64,000 bases of DNA from Nonomuraea gerenzanensis (GCF_020215645.1 NZ_CP084058.1:2418001-2482000); one strand, 5' to 3'; positions 8,571 through 17,724 are shown, counted from the stretch's first letter. The notes: generated from the sequence alone by a model not told the origin. Program-made: numbers and translations.

Positions 8571-10406
8571 CTATCGCACGGCGGCGCTCTGCCCGGCGGC
8601 GTCCTGCCCGGCGGCGTCCTGCCCGGCGGCGTCCTGCCCGGCGGCGGCGCTTTGCCTGGCGGCGGCCTTCTTGGCGCGCAGCCACAGGCCCAGGGCGGTG
8701 CCGTACATGCCCAGCCCGAGCAGGACGAAGCCGGCGGCCACCGGATAGCGCAGCCCGGGCGGCATGTACGTGGTCAGGAACCACGACTCCTGGAGCCGGC
8801 CGTTCGCCATGAAGACCATGGCGACGATGCCCTGCGGCACCAGCGGGATCGCGCCCAGCGACGCGCAGATCATCACGATCGTCCGCTGCGTCCGCGACAT
8901 GCTCTCAGGCAGCTTGAACAGGTCCGACGACTTGCCGCCTGTGTCGGAGCGCCGGCCCGTCCGCATGAGGTGCAGCAGCTCCGGCCCCTGAGCCGTCAGC
9001 CGCCGCTCGGCCAGCAGGCCGAACCCCCACCAGCACAACACCCCGGTCAGCAGCCCGGCGGGCACGCCCCACCAGCCGAAGAACAGCGCCACCGTCACGG
9101 CCGGCGCCGCCGTGAGCGCCACCAGGAGCAGCACCAGGTACGCCATGCCGGTGGCCGAGCCGTCGTCCTCGCTCGTCCGCAGCGGGTTGCCGCCCCGGTT
9201 CCGCGGGTCGATGCCCGGGATCAGCCCCACCACCGACACCAGCGGCACCACCCCCATCGCCCCGCCGATCAGCGCGAACACGGCCGCCATGACCAGCGGC
9301 CACGGCCCGCCGACGACCGCGGTGCACACCACCGTCAGCAGCAGCCCGACCGGCGCCACCGCCGCCAGCCACGCGAGCTGCCTGCCCCGCACGTCGGAGG
9401 CGCCCGGCGTCATCAGCGTCAGCCAGTGGGCGGTGCCGTCGGTGCCGTACGCGTTGGCGGTCATCGCCGCCGCCATCATGATGAAGATCGGCCCGGCCAG
9501 CGGCAGCAGCTGCGGGATGCCGACCAGCAGCGGCACGGCCGCGAAGGCCACGCCGTAGGTGAAGGCGAAGGCGAGCTGGTGGTTGCGCACCAGGTCCCGC
9601 GTCCACGTACGCAGCTCCTTGGCCACCACGGCGCCGTACGGGGTGGCGGCCCGCATCGGCCTGCGGCCCCGCGTGGACGGGCGGCTCCTGCCCGCCCGCC
9701 TGGTCAGCAGCGCCGCCCAGGCCGCCAGCAGCAGCACGATCAGCAGCGCCATCGCCACCAGCGCCAGGTACTCACCCTGGACGGCGAGCAGCCCCCACCC
9801 GGACGGCAGGTACCGGACGAACTCCGGGATCTGCCCGCCCTGCCCGAGTGCCACCATGAACACCCAGACCTGCCCCAGGAAGGCGAGGATGACGCCGTTG
9901 ACCACCCCGGCGCCGATCGCCCCGACCCTGGAGTTCAGCGCCAGGCCCAGCAGCGCCACCGTCACCTTCGACAGCAGCACGAACACCGCGAGCTGCAGCA
10001 CCATCGCGGGCACCGCCACGAGCACCCCCACGACGCCCTCACGCGCCCCGGCGACCAGCAGCCCCGCCAGCGCCAGCAGGCTGACCGCCGGGGCCACCCC
10101 CACGAACGCCGCCACCAGCAGCCCGGCCGCCATGCGCCGCGGCCGCAGCCCGAGCAGCGAGAAGAACTCCGGCCGTAACGTCTCGTCGCCGCCGCCGGAG
10201 AAGACGGGGCCGATGATCCAGCCGAGCGCCCACACGGTGTACGCGGCGGCCAGCCAGTCGCCGCCCAGGAACGCCAGCCAGATCATGCCGCCCGCCAGCA
10301 GGGCACCGAGCACGCCGGCGGAAGCCGTCATGCCGCCCTGCTGTCCCTTGACCGAATGGCGCAGGATCGACAGCTTCATCCTGGCCATGGTGAGCGCTAC
10401 AGCCAC
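8571..10406 (-). CDS. ABC-2 type transporter permease
   Basis: 611 aa polytopic membrane protein with at least ten hydrophobic segments (for example VLGALLAGGMIWLAFLGG near the N-terminus), the membrane partner of the ATPase upstream. I choose the GTG at 10406 because AGGGGG lies five bases upstream and it overlaps the ATPase stop by ten bases; the ATG at 10388 is the alternative but lacks a ribosome binding site. The extreme C-terminus has a short repeat of GQDAA units encoded by 15-bp tandem repeats. The exported or exporting substrate is not evident; TetR control points to export of a small molecule or drug (inference). Confidence 0.85.
   Translation of the reverse strand: MAVALTMARMKLSILRHSVKGQQGGMTASAGVLGALLAGGMIWLAFLGGDWLAAAYTVWALGWIIGPVFSGGGDETLRPEFFSLLGLRPRRMAAGLLVAAFVGVAPAVSLLALAGLLVAGAREGVVGVLVAVPAMVLQLAVFVLLSKVTVALLGLALNSRVGAIGAGVVNGVILAFLGQVWVFMVALGQGGQIPEFVRYLPSGWGLLAVQGEYLALVAMALLIVLLLAAWAALLTRRAGRSRPSTRGRRPMRAATPYGAVVAKELRTWTRDLVRNHQLAFAFTYGVAFAAVPLLVGIPQLLPLAGPIFIMMAAAMTANAYGTDGTAHWLTLMTPGASDVRGRQLAWLAAVAPVGLLLTVVCTAVVGGPWPLVMAAVFALIGGAMGVVPLVSVVGLIPGIDPRNRGGNPLRTSEDDGSATGMAYLVLLLVALTAAPAVTVALFFGWWGVPAGLLTGVLCWWGFGLLAERRLTAQGPELLHLMRTGRRSDTGGKSSDLFKLPESMSRTQRTIVMICASLGAIPLVPQGIVAMVFMANGRLQESWFLTTYMPPGLRYPVAAGFVLLGLGMYGTALGLWLRAKKAAARQSAAAGQDAAGQDAAGQDAAGQSAAVR
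8581..8640. repeat. 15-bp tandem repeat (4 units) encoding GQDAA
   Basis: Four consecutive 15-bp units (GCGGCGTCCTGCCCG; the first differs by two bases) lie in frame at the 3' end of the ABC-2 permease gene. They give a variable-looking hydrophilic tail. Confidence 0.9.
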
Positions 10407-11149
10407 GACAGCCCCCTGGCGGCGGTGGAGCCGGCGCCGACCAGCTCGACGAACCTGTCCTCCAGCGTCGCCGTGCCGCGTACCTCGTCCAGCGGGCCCG
10501 CGGCCGCGACCCGGCCCTTGTCGATCACGCCCACGTGGTCGCACAGCTGCTCCACCAGCGCCATCACATGGCTGGACAACACGATCGAGCCGCCGCCGGC
10601 CACGAAGCCGCGCAGGATCTGCTTGATCGTCGCCGCCGACACCGGGTCCACCGCCTCGAACGGCTCGTCCAGCACCAGCAGCTTCGGCGCGTGCAGCAGC
10701 GCCGTGGCCAGGCCGATCTTCTTGCGCATGCCGGTGGAGTACTCGATGACGAGCGTCTTCTCCGCCACGTCCAGCTCCAGCACCGACAGCAGCTCCTCGG
10801 CCCGCTCGGCCACCACCTCCTTGCTCAGCCCGCGCAGCAGGCCGAGGTAGGTCAGCACCTCGCGGCCGGTCAGCCGCTCGGGCATGGCCATCCCGTCGGG
10901 CAGCACGCCGACGAGCTGCTTGGCCCTGGTCGGGTCGGCCCACACGTCCGCACCGAAGATCCGCGCGGTGCCCGCGTCGGGCCGCAGCAGGCCCACCGCC
11001 ATGGACAGCGTGGTCGTCTTGCCGGCCCCGTTCTGCCCGACCAGGCCGTAGAAGGAGCCTTGGGGCACGTCGAGATCGACGTGGTCGACCGCGGCGTTCT
11101 CGCCGAAGGTCTTGGTCAGACCGGTGATCTCCAAAGCCGGCGCTGTCAT
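10397..11149 (-). CDS. ABC transporter ATP-binding protein
   Basis: 250 aa cytoplasmic ATPase of the ABC-2/DrrA-like kind. It begins MTAPALEITGLTKTFGENAA and has Walker A GQNGAGKTT, signature region YSTGMRKKIGLATALLHAP (a degenerate LSGGQ, as is common in this group) and Walker B LLVLDEPFEAVD. The ATG at 11149 has AGGAG upstream and overlaps the tetR stop (ATGA). It forms an exporter with the permease encoded immediately downstream. Confidence 0.92.
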   Translation of the reverse strand: MTAPALEITGLTKTFGENAAVDHVDLDVPQGSFYGLVGQNGAGKTTTLSMAVGLLRPDAGTARIFGADVWADPTRAKQLVGVLPDGMAMPERLTGREVLTYLGLLRGLSKEVVAERAEELLSVLELDVAEKTLVIEYSTGMRKKIGLATALLHAPKLLVLDEPFEAVDPVSAATIKQILRGFVAGGGSIVLSSHVMALVEQLCDHVGVIDKGRVAAAGPLDEVRGTATLEDRFVELVGAGSTAARGLSWL

Positions 11150-11751
11150 GGGTGTCTCCTGGTGGCGAGGGTGAAAGTGGTGACCAGCTCGCCGGTGAGC
11201 AGGTCGAGATCGAAGTCGGGGTCGTTGAGCAGCCGGCCGGGCACGGCGTCGATGGCGCCCCGGATCGCGATGGCCATGCTGCGCAGGTCGAAGTCGCGGA
11301 ACTCGCCGGAGCGCCGGCCCCAGTCCAGCAGCTTCTCCAGGTCGGTGATCGCCACGTCGGCCTGCCTGTCGTACGGGCCGGGGCGGGTGTCCTCCCCGAC
11401 GGCGTGCGTGACGATCTGCACCAGCGCCAGCAGGGGCTTGCGGTGCAGCCGCATGAACTCGAGGTTGCTCTCGATGTAGGCCCGCAGGCCCTCCGTGGCG
11501 GTGGGCTGGGCGAGGATGCGCGGGATCATCAGGTCCGTGGCCAGCTTGGCCACGTCCGCCACGACGGCCTGGATGAGCTGGTCCTTGCCGCCGAAGTGGT
11601 ACGAGATGACGCCCGTGCTGATCTTGGCTCGCTTGGCGATCTTGGCCAGGGTCGTGTGGAGGTAGCCGTGCTCGGCGAGTACGTCGATGGCGCACTCGAT
11701 GATCTGAGCCCGGCGGGCCTCTTCAATGAACGTTCGACTTTCTGGCGGCAC
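11146..11751 (-). CDS. TetR family transcriptional regulator
   Basis: 201 aa. The N-terminal HTH (RRAQIIECAIDVLAEHGYLH, then ISTGVISYHFGGKDQLIQAV) is typical of TetR; the C-terminal helical domain would bind the inducer. The start is a GTG that lies seven bases after a TAAAAT hexamer, fitting a leaderless transcript. First gene of the tetR-ATPase-permease operon; it most likely represses its own operon. Confidence 0.92.
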   Translation of the reverse strand: MPPESRTFIEEARRAQIIECAIDVLAEHGYLHTTLAKIAKRAKISTGVISYHFGGKDQLIQAVVADVAKLATDLMIPRILAQPTATEGLRAYIESNLEFMRLHRKPLLALVQIVTHAVGEDTRPGPYDRQADVAITDLEKLLDWGRRSGEFRDFDLRSMAIAIRGAIDAVPGRLLNDPDFDLDLLTGELVTTFTLATRRHP

Positions 11752-11758
11752 GCTCAGG

Positions 11759-11778
11759 ATTTTAAACGGCCATTCAAA
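11759..11778 (-). promoter_or_regulatory. tetR operon promoter and candidate TetR operator
   Basis: TAAAAT on the minus strand (11759-11764) is a -10 hexamer seven bases from the GTG start. It overlaps the imperfect 18-bp palindrome TTTAAACGG-CCATTCAAA (11761-11778, seven of nine base pairs match), the expected size and position for a TetR operator. Confidence 0.5.
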
Positions 11779-11820
11779 CCTTGGTAAAGGCGGGGTCGAT
11801 TTTCGGGGGTCGGGATGACA

Positions 11821-12080
11821 GCTCAGGCGCGCAGGCGCAGGTCGGCTCCGGGTCGCACCATCGCGCAGGCGCGGCGCAGACCGGTCCAGGCTCGGCCCAT
11901 CGCCCAGGCGCGCAAGGCGAGGGCTGGAATGATCACCTCCGGCTCGGACGGCCGCTCAGGCGCGCGGGCCCGAACCGGTTCTGGGGGACGATCGCTCAGG
12001 CGCGCGAGCCCGAACCGGTTCCGGGGGACGATCGCTCAGCCGCACAAGCCCGAACCGGTCCCGGGTGGGACGATCGCTCA
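11821..12080. repeat. Degenerate about 40-bp tandem repeats after lhr, spanning its stop codon
   Basis: Units start near 11821 (42 bp), 11863 (39 bp), 11902 (52 bp), 11954 (40 bp), 11994 (40 bp) and 12034 (42 bp); a seventh begins at 12076 inside the 3' end of lhr. Each starts with a variant of GCTCAGGCGCGC, which in lhr encodes the last codons and the TGA. The last three full units also contain the palindromic core GAACCGGTTC or a one-base variant. This array fills the 320-bp gap between lhr and tetR; I see no gene in it. Confidence 0.85.
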
Positions 12081-15000
12081 GGCGCGCAGACGCAGACCTC
12101 GTGGGGTGGGATGGAACCCGGCCGCCTCCAAGGCCGCCGCCAGCGGAGAGTCGACGATGGCGGCGCCGTCGGCCCGCTCCACGGTCAGCTTGCCGAGCGC
12201 CCCGTCACGTACGGCCAGGGCCAGCGCGTCGACCGCCGGCTGCAGCCGGTCGCCGTCGGTGAACGACAGCAGCGTCTTGCCGCCGCGCTCGACGTACAGC
12301 ACCAGATGCCCGTCCACCAGCACCACCAGCGAGCCGGCCTTCCTGCCCGGCTTGTGCCCGACGTCACCGGGACGCTGCGGCCAGGGGAGCGCGGCACCGT
12401 ACGGGCTGGCCGGGTCGGCGGCGGCCAGCACCACGGCCCGCCGCCCCTCCTTGCCGGGCGAGGCCCCGACGCCGGGCGACATGGCCCGCATCCGGTCCAC
12501 CGCCCCGGGCAGCGCGAACTGCGCGCCGCCGAGCCCCTCGACGAAGTAACCCCTGCGGCACCGGCCGCTCTCCTCGTAGGCCCGCAGCACCTGGTAGATC
12601 GGCGTGAACCCGCCCGGCAGCCGCTCCGACGTCACCGCCCCGCGCGTCACCACGCCATGCCGCTCCAGCAGCACCTCGGACTGCGCGTTCGCGCGCTGGG
12701 TGGCGTCGGCGGCGGCCTCGGGCAGCAGCCACCACCGGCCCGCCACGGTCGGCGGGCCGCTCCTGCTCGGCAGCACCGCCCGGCGCCGCCGCGTCGTCGC
12801 GGGCCGGTGCGCGGGCCGCCCGGTGCCGAGCGTGGCCCGCAGCGGGGCGAGCGTGTCGCCCGAGATCCGCCCGGACCACACCAGGTCCCACAGCGCGGCC
12901 ACCAGCGTGGTGTCGTCCTGTGTGGTGCCGAACTGGTCGGAGATGCCACGGAAGAACAGCGCGCCGCCCCCGCCGAGCAGCTCCAGCACCCGCTCGTGCA
13001 CCGGGGTCATGGTGATCTCGGCGGGCTCCGGGATCAGCAGCGGCGCGGTGTCGGCGAAGTAGAGCGACACCCAGCCGTCGCCGCCGGGCAGCGAGCCCTG
13101 GCCCACCCAGATGACGTCGCCCGCCGAGGTCAGCTCGTCGAGCAGCGCCGGGTGATAGCCGGGCACCCGCGACGGCAGCACCAGCGTCTCCAGCGCCGAC
13201 GCGGGCACGGCCGCCCCCTGCAACTGCTCGATCGAACGCACCAACGCGTCCATCGCCCGCGCCGAACCGACCGGGCCACGCGCGTCCATGCCGAAGCCGG
13301 ACGCGCCGCGCCCGCCTGCGTCCGCGCCGAAGCCGGACGCGCCGCGCCCGCCTGCGTCCGCGCCGAAGCCGGACGCGCCGCGCCCGCCCGCGTCCATGCC
13401 GGAGCCGGACGCGCCGAGCCCGCCCCCACCCGCACCGGTCCCCGCGCCCGCCTTGCCGGGGCCGACGCCCGTGATGCCGTGCCACGCGGGCAGGAACAGC
13501 GCCAGCGTCTCCGGCGCGACAGGCTCCACCTCCTTGCGCAGCCGGGCCAGCGACCTGCGGCGCAACATCCGCAACACGCCCGCGTCGCACCACTCCTCAC
13601 CCCGCCCGCCGGGCCGGAACTCCCCGCTGACCACCCGCCCGCCGGCGGCCAGCCGCCGCAACGAATCGGTCACCACGGCCACGCCCAGCCCGAACCGGGC
13701 CGCGGCGGTGCCGGCGTGGAAGGGGCCCCGGGTGCGGGCGTGCCGCGCCACCAGGTCGGCCAGCGGATCGGCCACCGGCTCCAGGAACGTGTGCGGGATC
13801 CCCACGGGCAGCGGCACGCCCAGCGCGTCACGCATGCGGGCGGCGTCCTCGATGGCCGCCCACTGCTCCTCGCCGGCGACGCGTACCCTGATCGCCCGCC
13901 GCGTCCGTTCGAGCTCCTCCAGCCAGGCGGGATCGCCGCCGCGCACGCTCACGTCGGGCGCCAGCAGCGGCCCGTGCGAGCGCAGCAGGTCGGCGAGGTC
14001 CTCCAGGTCGCGCAGCGGCCGGTCGAGCCTGGCCAGCTCGCGCTCGCTGTCGGAGATCACGTCGGGGTCGAGCAGCTCGCGCAGGTCGGCCTGGCCGAGC
14101 AGCTCGGCCAGCAGCGTGGTGTCGAGCGCCAGGGCCTGCGCCCGGCGCTCGGCCAGCGGGGCGTCGCCCTCGTACATGAACGCGCCCACGTAGTGGAACA
14201 GCAGCGCCGCGGCGAACGGCGAGGCCTGGGACGTCTCCACCTCCACCACCCGCACCCTGCGCGCGGCGATGTCGCGCATGAGCTGCACCAGGCCGGGCAC
14301 GTCGAAGACGTCCTGAAGGCACTCGCGCATCGTCTCCAGCACGATCGGGAACGAGGCGTACTGCGAGGCCACGCCCAGCAGGTGGGCGGCGCGCTGCCGT
14401 TGCTGCCACAGCGGGCTGCGCCGGCCGGGGACGCGGCGCGGCAGCAGCAGCGCCCGGCCCGCGCACTCCCTGAACCGGGAGGCGAACATGGCCGACCCGC
14501 CCAGCTCCTCGGTGACGATCTGCTCGATCTCCTCCGGGTCGAAGGCCGCCACGTCGGTGGGCGGCTCGGCCAGTGTGTCGGGGATGCGCAGCACGATGCC
14601 GTCGTCGGAGTGCACGGCCTGCACGTCGATGCCGTAGCGCTCGCGCAGCCGCCGGTTGATCGCCAGCGCCCACGGGGCGTGCACCCGGGCGCCGTAGGGG
14701 GAGTGGATGACCACGCGCCAGTCGCCCAGCTCGTCGTGGAAGCGCTCGACCAGCAGCGTGCGGTCGTCGGGGACGTACCCCGTCGCCTCCCGCTGCTCCT
14801 GGAGGTAGGCCAGCAGGTTGCCCGAGGCGTACTCGTCGAGGCCCGCCTCCCGCATCCGCTCCGTCGAGCCCTGCTTGGCCTGCTCGCGCAGGAACTGCCC
14901 GATCGCCCGGCCCAGCTCGGCCGGCCGCCCCGGGGCGTCGCCGTGCCAGAACGGCAGCTTGCCCGGCTGCCCCGGCGCGGGCGAGACGAGCACCCGGTCG

Positions 15001-16805
15001 GCGGTGATGTCCTCGATCCGCCATGAGGTCGCGCCCAGCACGAACACGTCGCCGACCCGCGACTCGTAGACCATCTCCTCGTCCAGCTCACCCACCCTGG
15101 AGGCGCGCTCGCCCACCAGGAACACGCCGAACAGGCCGCGGTCGGGGATCGTGCCGCCGTTGGTCACCGCCAGCCGCTGGGCGCCTGGCCTGCCCTGCAG
15201 CGTGCCGGTCACCCGGTCCCACACGACTCGGGGCCGCAGCTCGGCGAACTCCTCGCTCGGGTAGCGCCCCGCCAGCATGTCGAGCGTGGCCTCCAGCGCG
15301 CTGCGGGGCAGCGTGGCGTACGGGGCGGCGCGCTTGACCACGCTCTCCAGCTCGTCGACCGTCCACTCGTCGAGCGCGGTCATCGCCACGATCTGCTGGG
15401 CCAGCACGTCGAGCGGGTTACGCGGATAGCGCAGCTCCTCGATCAGCCCGCTCTTCATGCGCTCGGCCACCACGGCCGTCTGCACCAGATCGCCCCGGTA
15501 CTTGGGGAAGATGACGCCCCTGGAGACCGCGCCCACCTGGTGGCCCGCCCGGCCGATGCGCTGCAGCCCGCTGGCCACGCTGGGCGGCGCCTCCACGCAC
15601 GCCACCAGGTCCACCGCGCCCATGTCGATGCCCAGCTCCAGGCTGGAGGTGGCGACCACGGCAGGCAGGCGGCCCGACTTCAGGGCCTCCTCGATCTGCG
15701 CCCGCTCCTCCTTGGAGACCGAGCCGTGGTGGGCGCGTACGATCTCCGTCACCACGCCCTTGCTCGCCCCCGCCTGCGCCATCACCTCGGCGGGCATCGG
15801 CCTGGCCGGCCCGGTCTCCCAGAGGGACAGGTCGACGGTCTCGGTGCCGTGCTCCCGCTCGTAGGCCAGCTCGTTGAGCCGCGTGCACAGCCGCTCCGCC
15901 AGCCGCCGCGAGTTGGCGAACACGATCGTGGAGCTGTGCGCCTCGATCAGGTCGAACAGCCGATCCTCGACGTGCGGCCAGATCGACCGGTTGCCCGGCT
16001 CGGGCGCGAACTCCTCCTGGGCCTCGCCGCTCTGAGGGCGGCCCTCCATCTCCGTCATGTCCTCGACGGGGACGACGACCTCGATCTCGATCACCTTGTC
16101 GGACGGCGGCTGCACCACGGTCGCGGGCCTGGCCCCGCCCAGGAACGCCGCCACCTCACTCACCGGCCGCACGGTCGCCGACAGCCCCACCCGCTGCGCC
16201 GGCCTGTCGAGCAGCGCGTCGAGCCGCTCCAGGCTGAGCGCCAGATGCGCGCCGCGCTTGGTGCCCGCGACCGCGTGCACCTCGTCCACGATCACCGTCT
16301 CCACACCCCGCAGCGCCTCCCGCGCCTGGCTGGTGAGCAGCAGGAACAGCGACTCGGGCGTGGTGATCAGGATGTCGGACGGCTTGCTCGCGAACCGCCT
16401 GCGGTCTTCGGCCGGGGTGTCGCCCGAGCGGATCGCCACCGAGATCTCGGGCACCGGCAGGCCCAGCCGCCGCGCCGTCTGCTTCAGCCCGGCCAGGGGC
16501 GCCCGCAGGTTGCGCTCGACGTCCACGGCCAGCGCCTTGAGCGGCGACACGTACAGGACCTTCGTCCCCTTACGCTCCTCCGCCTCCGCTCCTGCCTCTG
16601 CCTGAGCCGCGGCGGCCAGCCGGTCGAGCGACCACAGGAACGCCGCCAGCGTCTTGCCCGAGCCCGTGGGGGCGACGACCAGGGTGTGGTCGCCACGCGA
16701 GATCGACTCCCACGCGCCCTCCTGGGCGGCCGTGGGAGCATGGAAGGCCCCGGCGAACCATTGCCTGGTCACCTGGCCGAACTGGTCTAGCGAGCTCACC
16801 TGCAC
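12078..16805 (-). CDS. lhr: Lhr-family ATP-dependent helicase
   Basis: 1575 aa, close to the length of full-length actinobacterial Lhr, a superfamily 2 3'-5' translocase on single-stranded DNA implicated in repair. Visible in order: Walker A APTGSGKTLAAF (about residue 45), ILITTPESLFLLL, DEVH box VIVDEVHAVAGTKRG (about residue 175), helicase motifs IVFANSRRLAERL and TSSLELGIDMGAVD, QRIGRAGHQVG, then the winged-helix/beta-barrel part and the long C-terminal domain. I start at the GTG at 16805, six bases after GGGAGG; the frame is open to 16880 but would run into the divergent VOC gene. An in-frame 36-bp repeat (about residues 1127-1174) inserts a Gly/Ala-rich linker. Confidence 0.92.
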   Translation of the reverse strand: MQVSSLDQFGQVTRQWFAGAFHAPTAAQEGAWESISRGDHTLVVAPTGSGKTLAAFLWSLDRLAAAAQAEAGAEAEERKGTKVLYVSPLKALAVDVERNLRAPLAGLKQTARRLGLPVPEISVAIRSGDTPAEDRRRFASKPSDILITTPESLFLLLTSQAREALRGVETVIVDEVHAVAGTKRGAHLALSLERLDALLDRPAQRVGLSATVRPVSEVAAFLGGARPATVVQPPSDKVIEIEVVVPVEDMTEMEGRPQSGEAQEEFAPEPGNRSIWPHVEDRLFDLIEAHSSTIVFANSRRLAERLCTRLNELAYEREHGTETVDLSLWETGPARPMPAEVMAQAGASKGVVTEIVRAHHGSVSKEERAQIEEALKSGRLPAVVATSSLELGIDMGAVDLVACVEAPPSVASGLQRIGRAGHQVGAVSRGVIFPKYRGDLVQTAVVAERMKSGLIEELRYPRNPLDVLAQQIVAMTALDEWTVDELESVVKRAAPYATLPRSALEATLDMLAGRYPSEEFAELRPRVVWDRVTGTLQGRPGAQRLAVTNGGTIPDRGLFGVFLVGERASRVGELDEEMVYESRVGDVFVLGATSWRIEDITADRVLVSPAPGQPGKLPFWHGDAPGRPAELGRAIGQFLREQAKQGSTERMREAGLDEYASGNLLAYLQEQREATGYVPDDRTLLVERFHDELGDWRVVIHSPYGARVHAPWALAINRRLRERYGIDVQAVHSDDGIVLRIPDTLAEPPTDVAAFDPEEIEQIVTEELGGSAMFASRFRECAGRALLLPRRVPGRRSPLWQQRQRAAHLLGVASQYASFPIVLETMRECLQDVFDVPGLVQLMRDIAARRVRVVEVETSQASPFAAALLFHYVGAFMYEGDAPLAERRAQALALDTTLLAELLGQADLRELLDPDVISDSERELARLDRPLRDLEDLADLLRSHGPLLAPDVSVRGGDPAWLEELERTRRAIRVRVAGEEQWAAIEDAARMRDALGVPLPVGIPHTFLEPVADPLADLVARHARTRGPFHAGTAAARFGLGVAVVTDSLRRLAAGGRVVSGEFRPGGRGEEWCDAGVLRMLRRRSLARLRKEVEPVAPETLALFLPAWHGITGVGPGKAGAGTGAGGGGLGASGSGMDAGGRGASGFGADAGGRGASGFGADAGGRGASGFGMDARGPVGSARAMDALVRSIEQLQGAAVPASALETLVLPSRVPGYHPALLDELTSAGDVIWVGQGSLPGGDGWVSLYFADTAPLLIPEPAEITMTPVHERVLELLGGGGALFFRGISDQFGTTQDDTTLVAALWDLVWSGRISGDTLAPLRATLGTGRPAHRPATTRRRRAVLPSRSGPPTVAGRWWLLPEAAADATQRANAQSEVLLERHGVVTRGAVTSERLPGGFTPIYQVLRAYEESGRCRRGYFVEGLGGAQFALPGAVDRMRAMSPGVGASPGKEGRRAVVLAAADPASPYGAALPWPQRPGDVGHKPGRKAGSLVVLVDGHLVLYVERGGKTLLSFTDGDRLQPAVDALALAVRDGALGKLTVERADGAAIVDSPLAAALEAAGFHPTPRGLRLRA
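13282..13425. repeat. 36-bp in-frame tandem repeat within lhr
   Basis: Four units begin at 13282, 13318, 13354 and 13390; the last is divergent. Each encodes a 12-residue unit of the type DAGGRGASGFGA. The repeat lies in a Gly-rich linker in the C-terminal half of Lhr. Confidence 0.9.
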
Positions 16806-16889
16806 ATAGTGCCTCCCGCCACCGACAGAAAACGCATTTGGCGCGGCGGCGCGTGATTGAGGGGGCGTCTTGGCGGACATACAGCGACC

Positions 16890-17378
16890 GTGACCATCGA
16901 TTACGCGGCCGTCGAAGCCCGCCGAGCGGAGATACGTCAGCGCTACGCTTTACCGCACCGGCCGTCCAGCAGCGCGCGGGGCCTGCATCACGTGGCGTTG
17001 ATCTCGTCCGATGTGGAGCGCACCATCAAGTTCTACCAGGAGCTGCTGGAGTTCCCGCTCACGGAGATCATCGAGAATCGCGACTACAAGGGGTCCAGCC
17101 ACTTCTTCTTCGACATCGGCAACGGCAACCTGCTCGCCTTCTTCGACTTCCCCGGGCTCGACCTGGGGCCGTACCAGGAAGTGCTCGGCGGGCTGCACCA
17201 CATCGCGATCTCCGTCGATCCCGCCACGTGGGAGCGGCTGCGCGGGAAGCTGGAGATGGCCGGCGTGCCGCACCAGATCGAGAGCGGCGCCTCCATCTAC
17301 TTCAAGGACCCCGACGGCGCCAGGCTGGAGCTGCTCGCCGACCATCTCGGTGAGATGTACGGCGCGCGGGTGCTGTGA
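16890..17378 (+). CDS. VOC (glyoxalase/bleomycin resistance/dioxygenase) superfamily protein
   Basis: 162 aa. It has two beta-alpha-beta-beta-beta halves: LHHVALISSDVERTIKFYQE at about residue 36 and LHHIAISVDPATWERL at about residue 104, ending with SIYFKDPDGARLELLAD. The paired His and Glu positions (LHH, LELL) fit the metal site of the VOC fold. The substrate is not known. The frame is open from a TTG at 16857, but I prefer the GTG at 16890, which leaves room for the divergent lhr start. Its 3' end is followed by 16-bp repeats that begin with its own stop codon. Confidence 0.82.
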   Translation: MTIDYAAVEARRAEIRQRYALPHRPSSSARGLHHVALISSDVERTIKFYQELLEFPLTEIIENRDYKGSSHFFFDIGNGNLLAFFDFPGLDLGPYQEVLGGLHHIAISVDPATWERLRGKLEMAGVPHQIESGASIYFKDPDGARLELLADHLGEMYGARVL

Positions 17379-17488
17379 CCCGTGAGTGCCGCGGCCTGCG
17401 GGTGCTGTGACCTGCGAGTGCCGCGACCTGCGAGTGCCGCGACCTGCGAGTGCCGCGACCTGCGAGTGACCAGCGCTGTGAGTGACTA
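17361..17488. repeat. 16-bp tandem repeats spanning the VOC gene stop codon
   Basis: About eight 16-bp units (consensus GACCTGCGAGTGCCGC) run head to tail from 17361. Units at 17409, 17425 and 17441 are identical; the flanking ones are degenerate. The unit at 17361-17376 is the end of the coding sequence, and the TGA falls on a unit boundary, so the array looks like amplification of the gene's 3' end. Confidence 0.85.
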
Positions 17489-17680
17489 GCGCCGCGACGC
17501 CCTGCGCGTGCGCGGCTTGCCCGCACGCGGCTCCTGTCTGATGCCCGCGTGCCGCTCGGCACGCTCAAGCTTCTCCTTCCGTACGGCCTGCCGCAGCTCG
17601 AGCAGTAACCGGCGGCGCTTGGCCCTGTTGGCCTTGGTTCTGGCTGTCTTCGGGGGTGAAGACTTGGGGGTCTTTGGCAT
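17486..17680 (-). CDS. Small, highly basic hypothetical protein
   Basis: 64 aa with about a third Arg/Lys (MPKTPKSSPPKTARTKANRA at the start, then a helical stretch RRRLLLELRQAVRKEKLERA). I do not recognise a named family. The composition suggests nucleic-acid binding. The ATG is preceded at a distance by TAGGACA. It lies on the opposite strand to DUF3046 and recA and just beyond the 16-bp repeats. It could be a spurious frame, but its codon bias and sensible start make it a plausible gene. Confidence 0.5.
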   Translation of the reverse strand: MPKTPKSSPPKTARTKANRAKRRRLLLELRQAVRKEKLERAERHAGIRQEPRAGKPRTRRASRR

Positions 17681-17724
17681 GGGGATGTCCTACCCACACC
17701 TCGGGCGCTTCCATACTTGAGTCC

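Noticed and set aside
8571..10943. A 790-aa fusion of ATPase and permease
   Set aside because: The first 180 codons are a shadow of the ATPase gene in another frame; the ATPase has its own stop at 10397.
11954..12075. LexA boxes in the array after lhr (GAACCGGTTC)
   Set aside because: The spacing between GAAC and GTTC is two bases, whereas the SOS box needs four. The position downstream of lhr also does not fit.
16800..16835. A PafBC-type promoter before lhr (CTGTCGGTGG)
   Set aside because: The first half resembles the RecA-NDp consensus, but no TANNNT occurs eight bases downstream, and the match overlaps the ribosome binding site.
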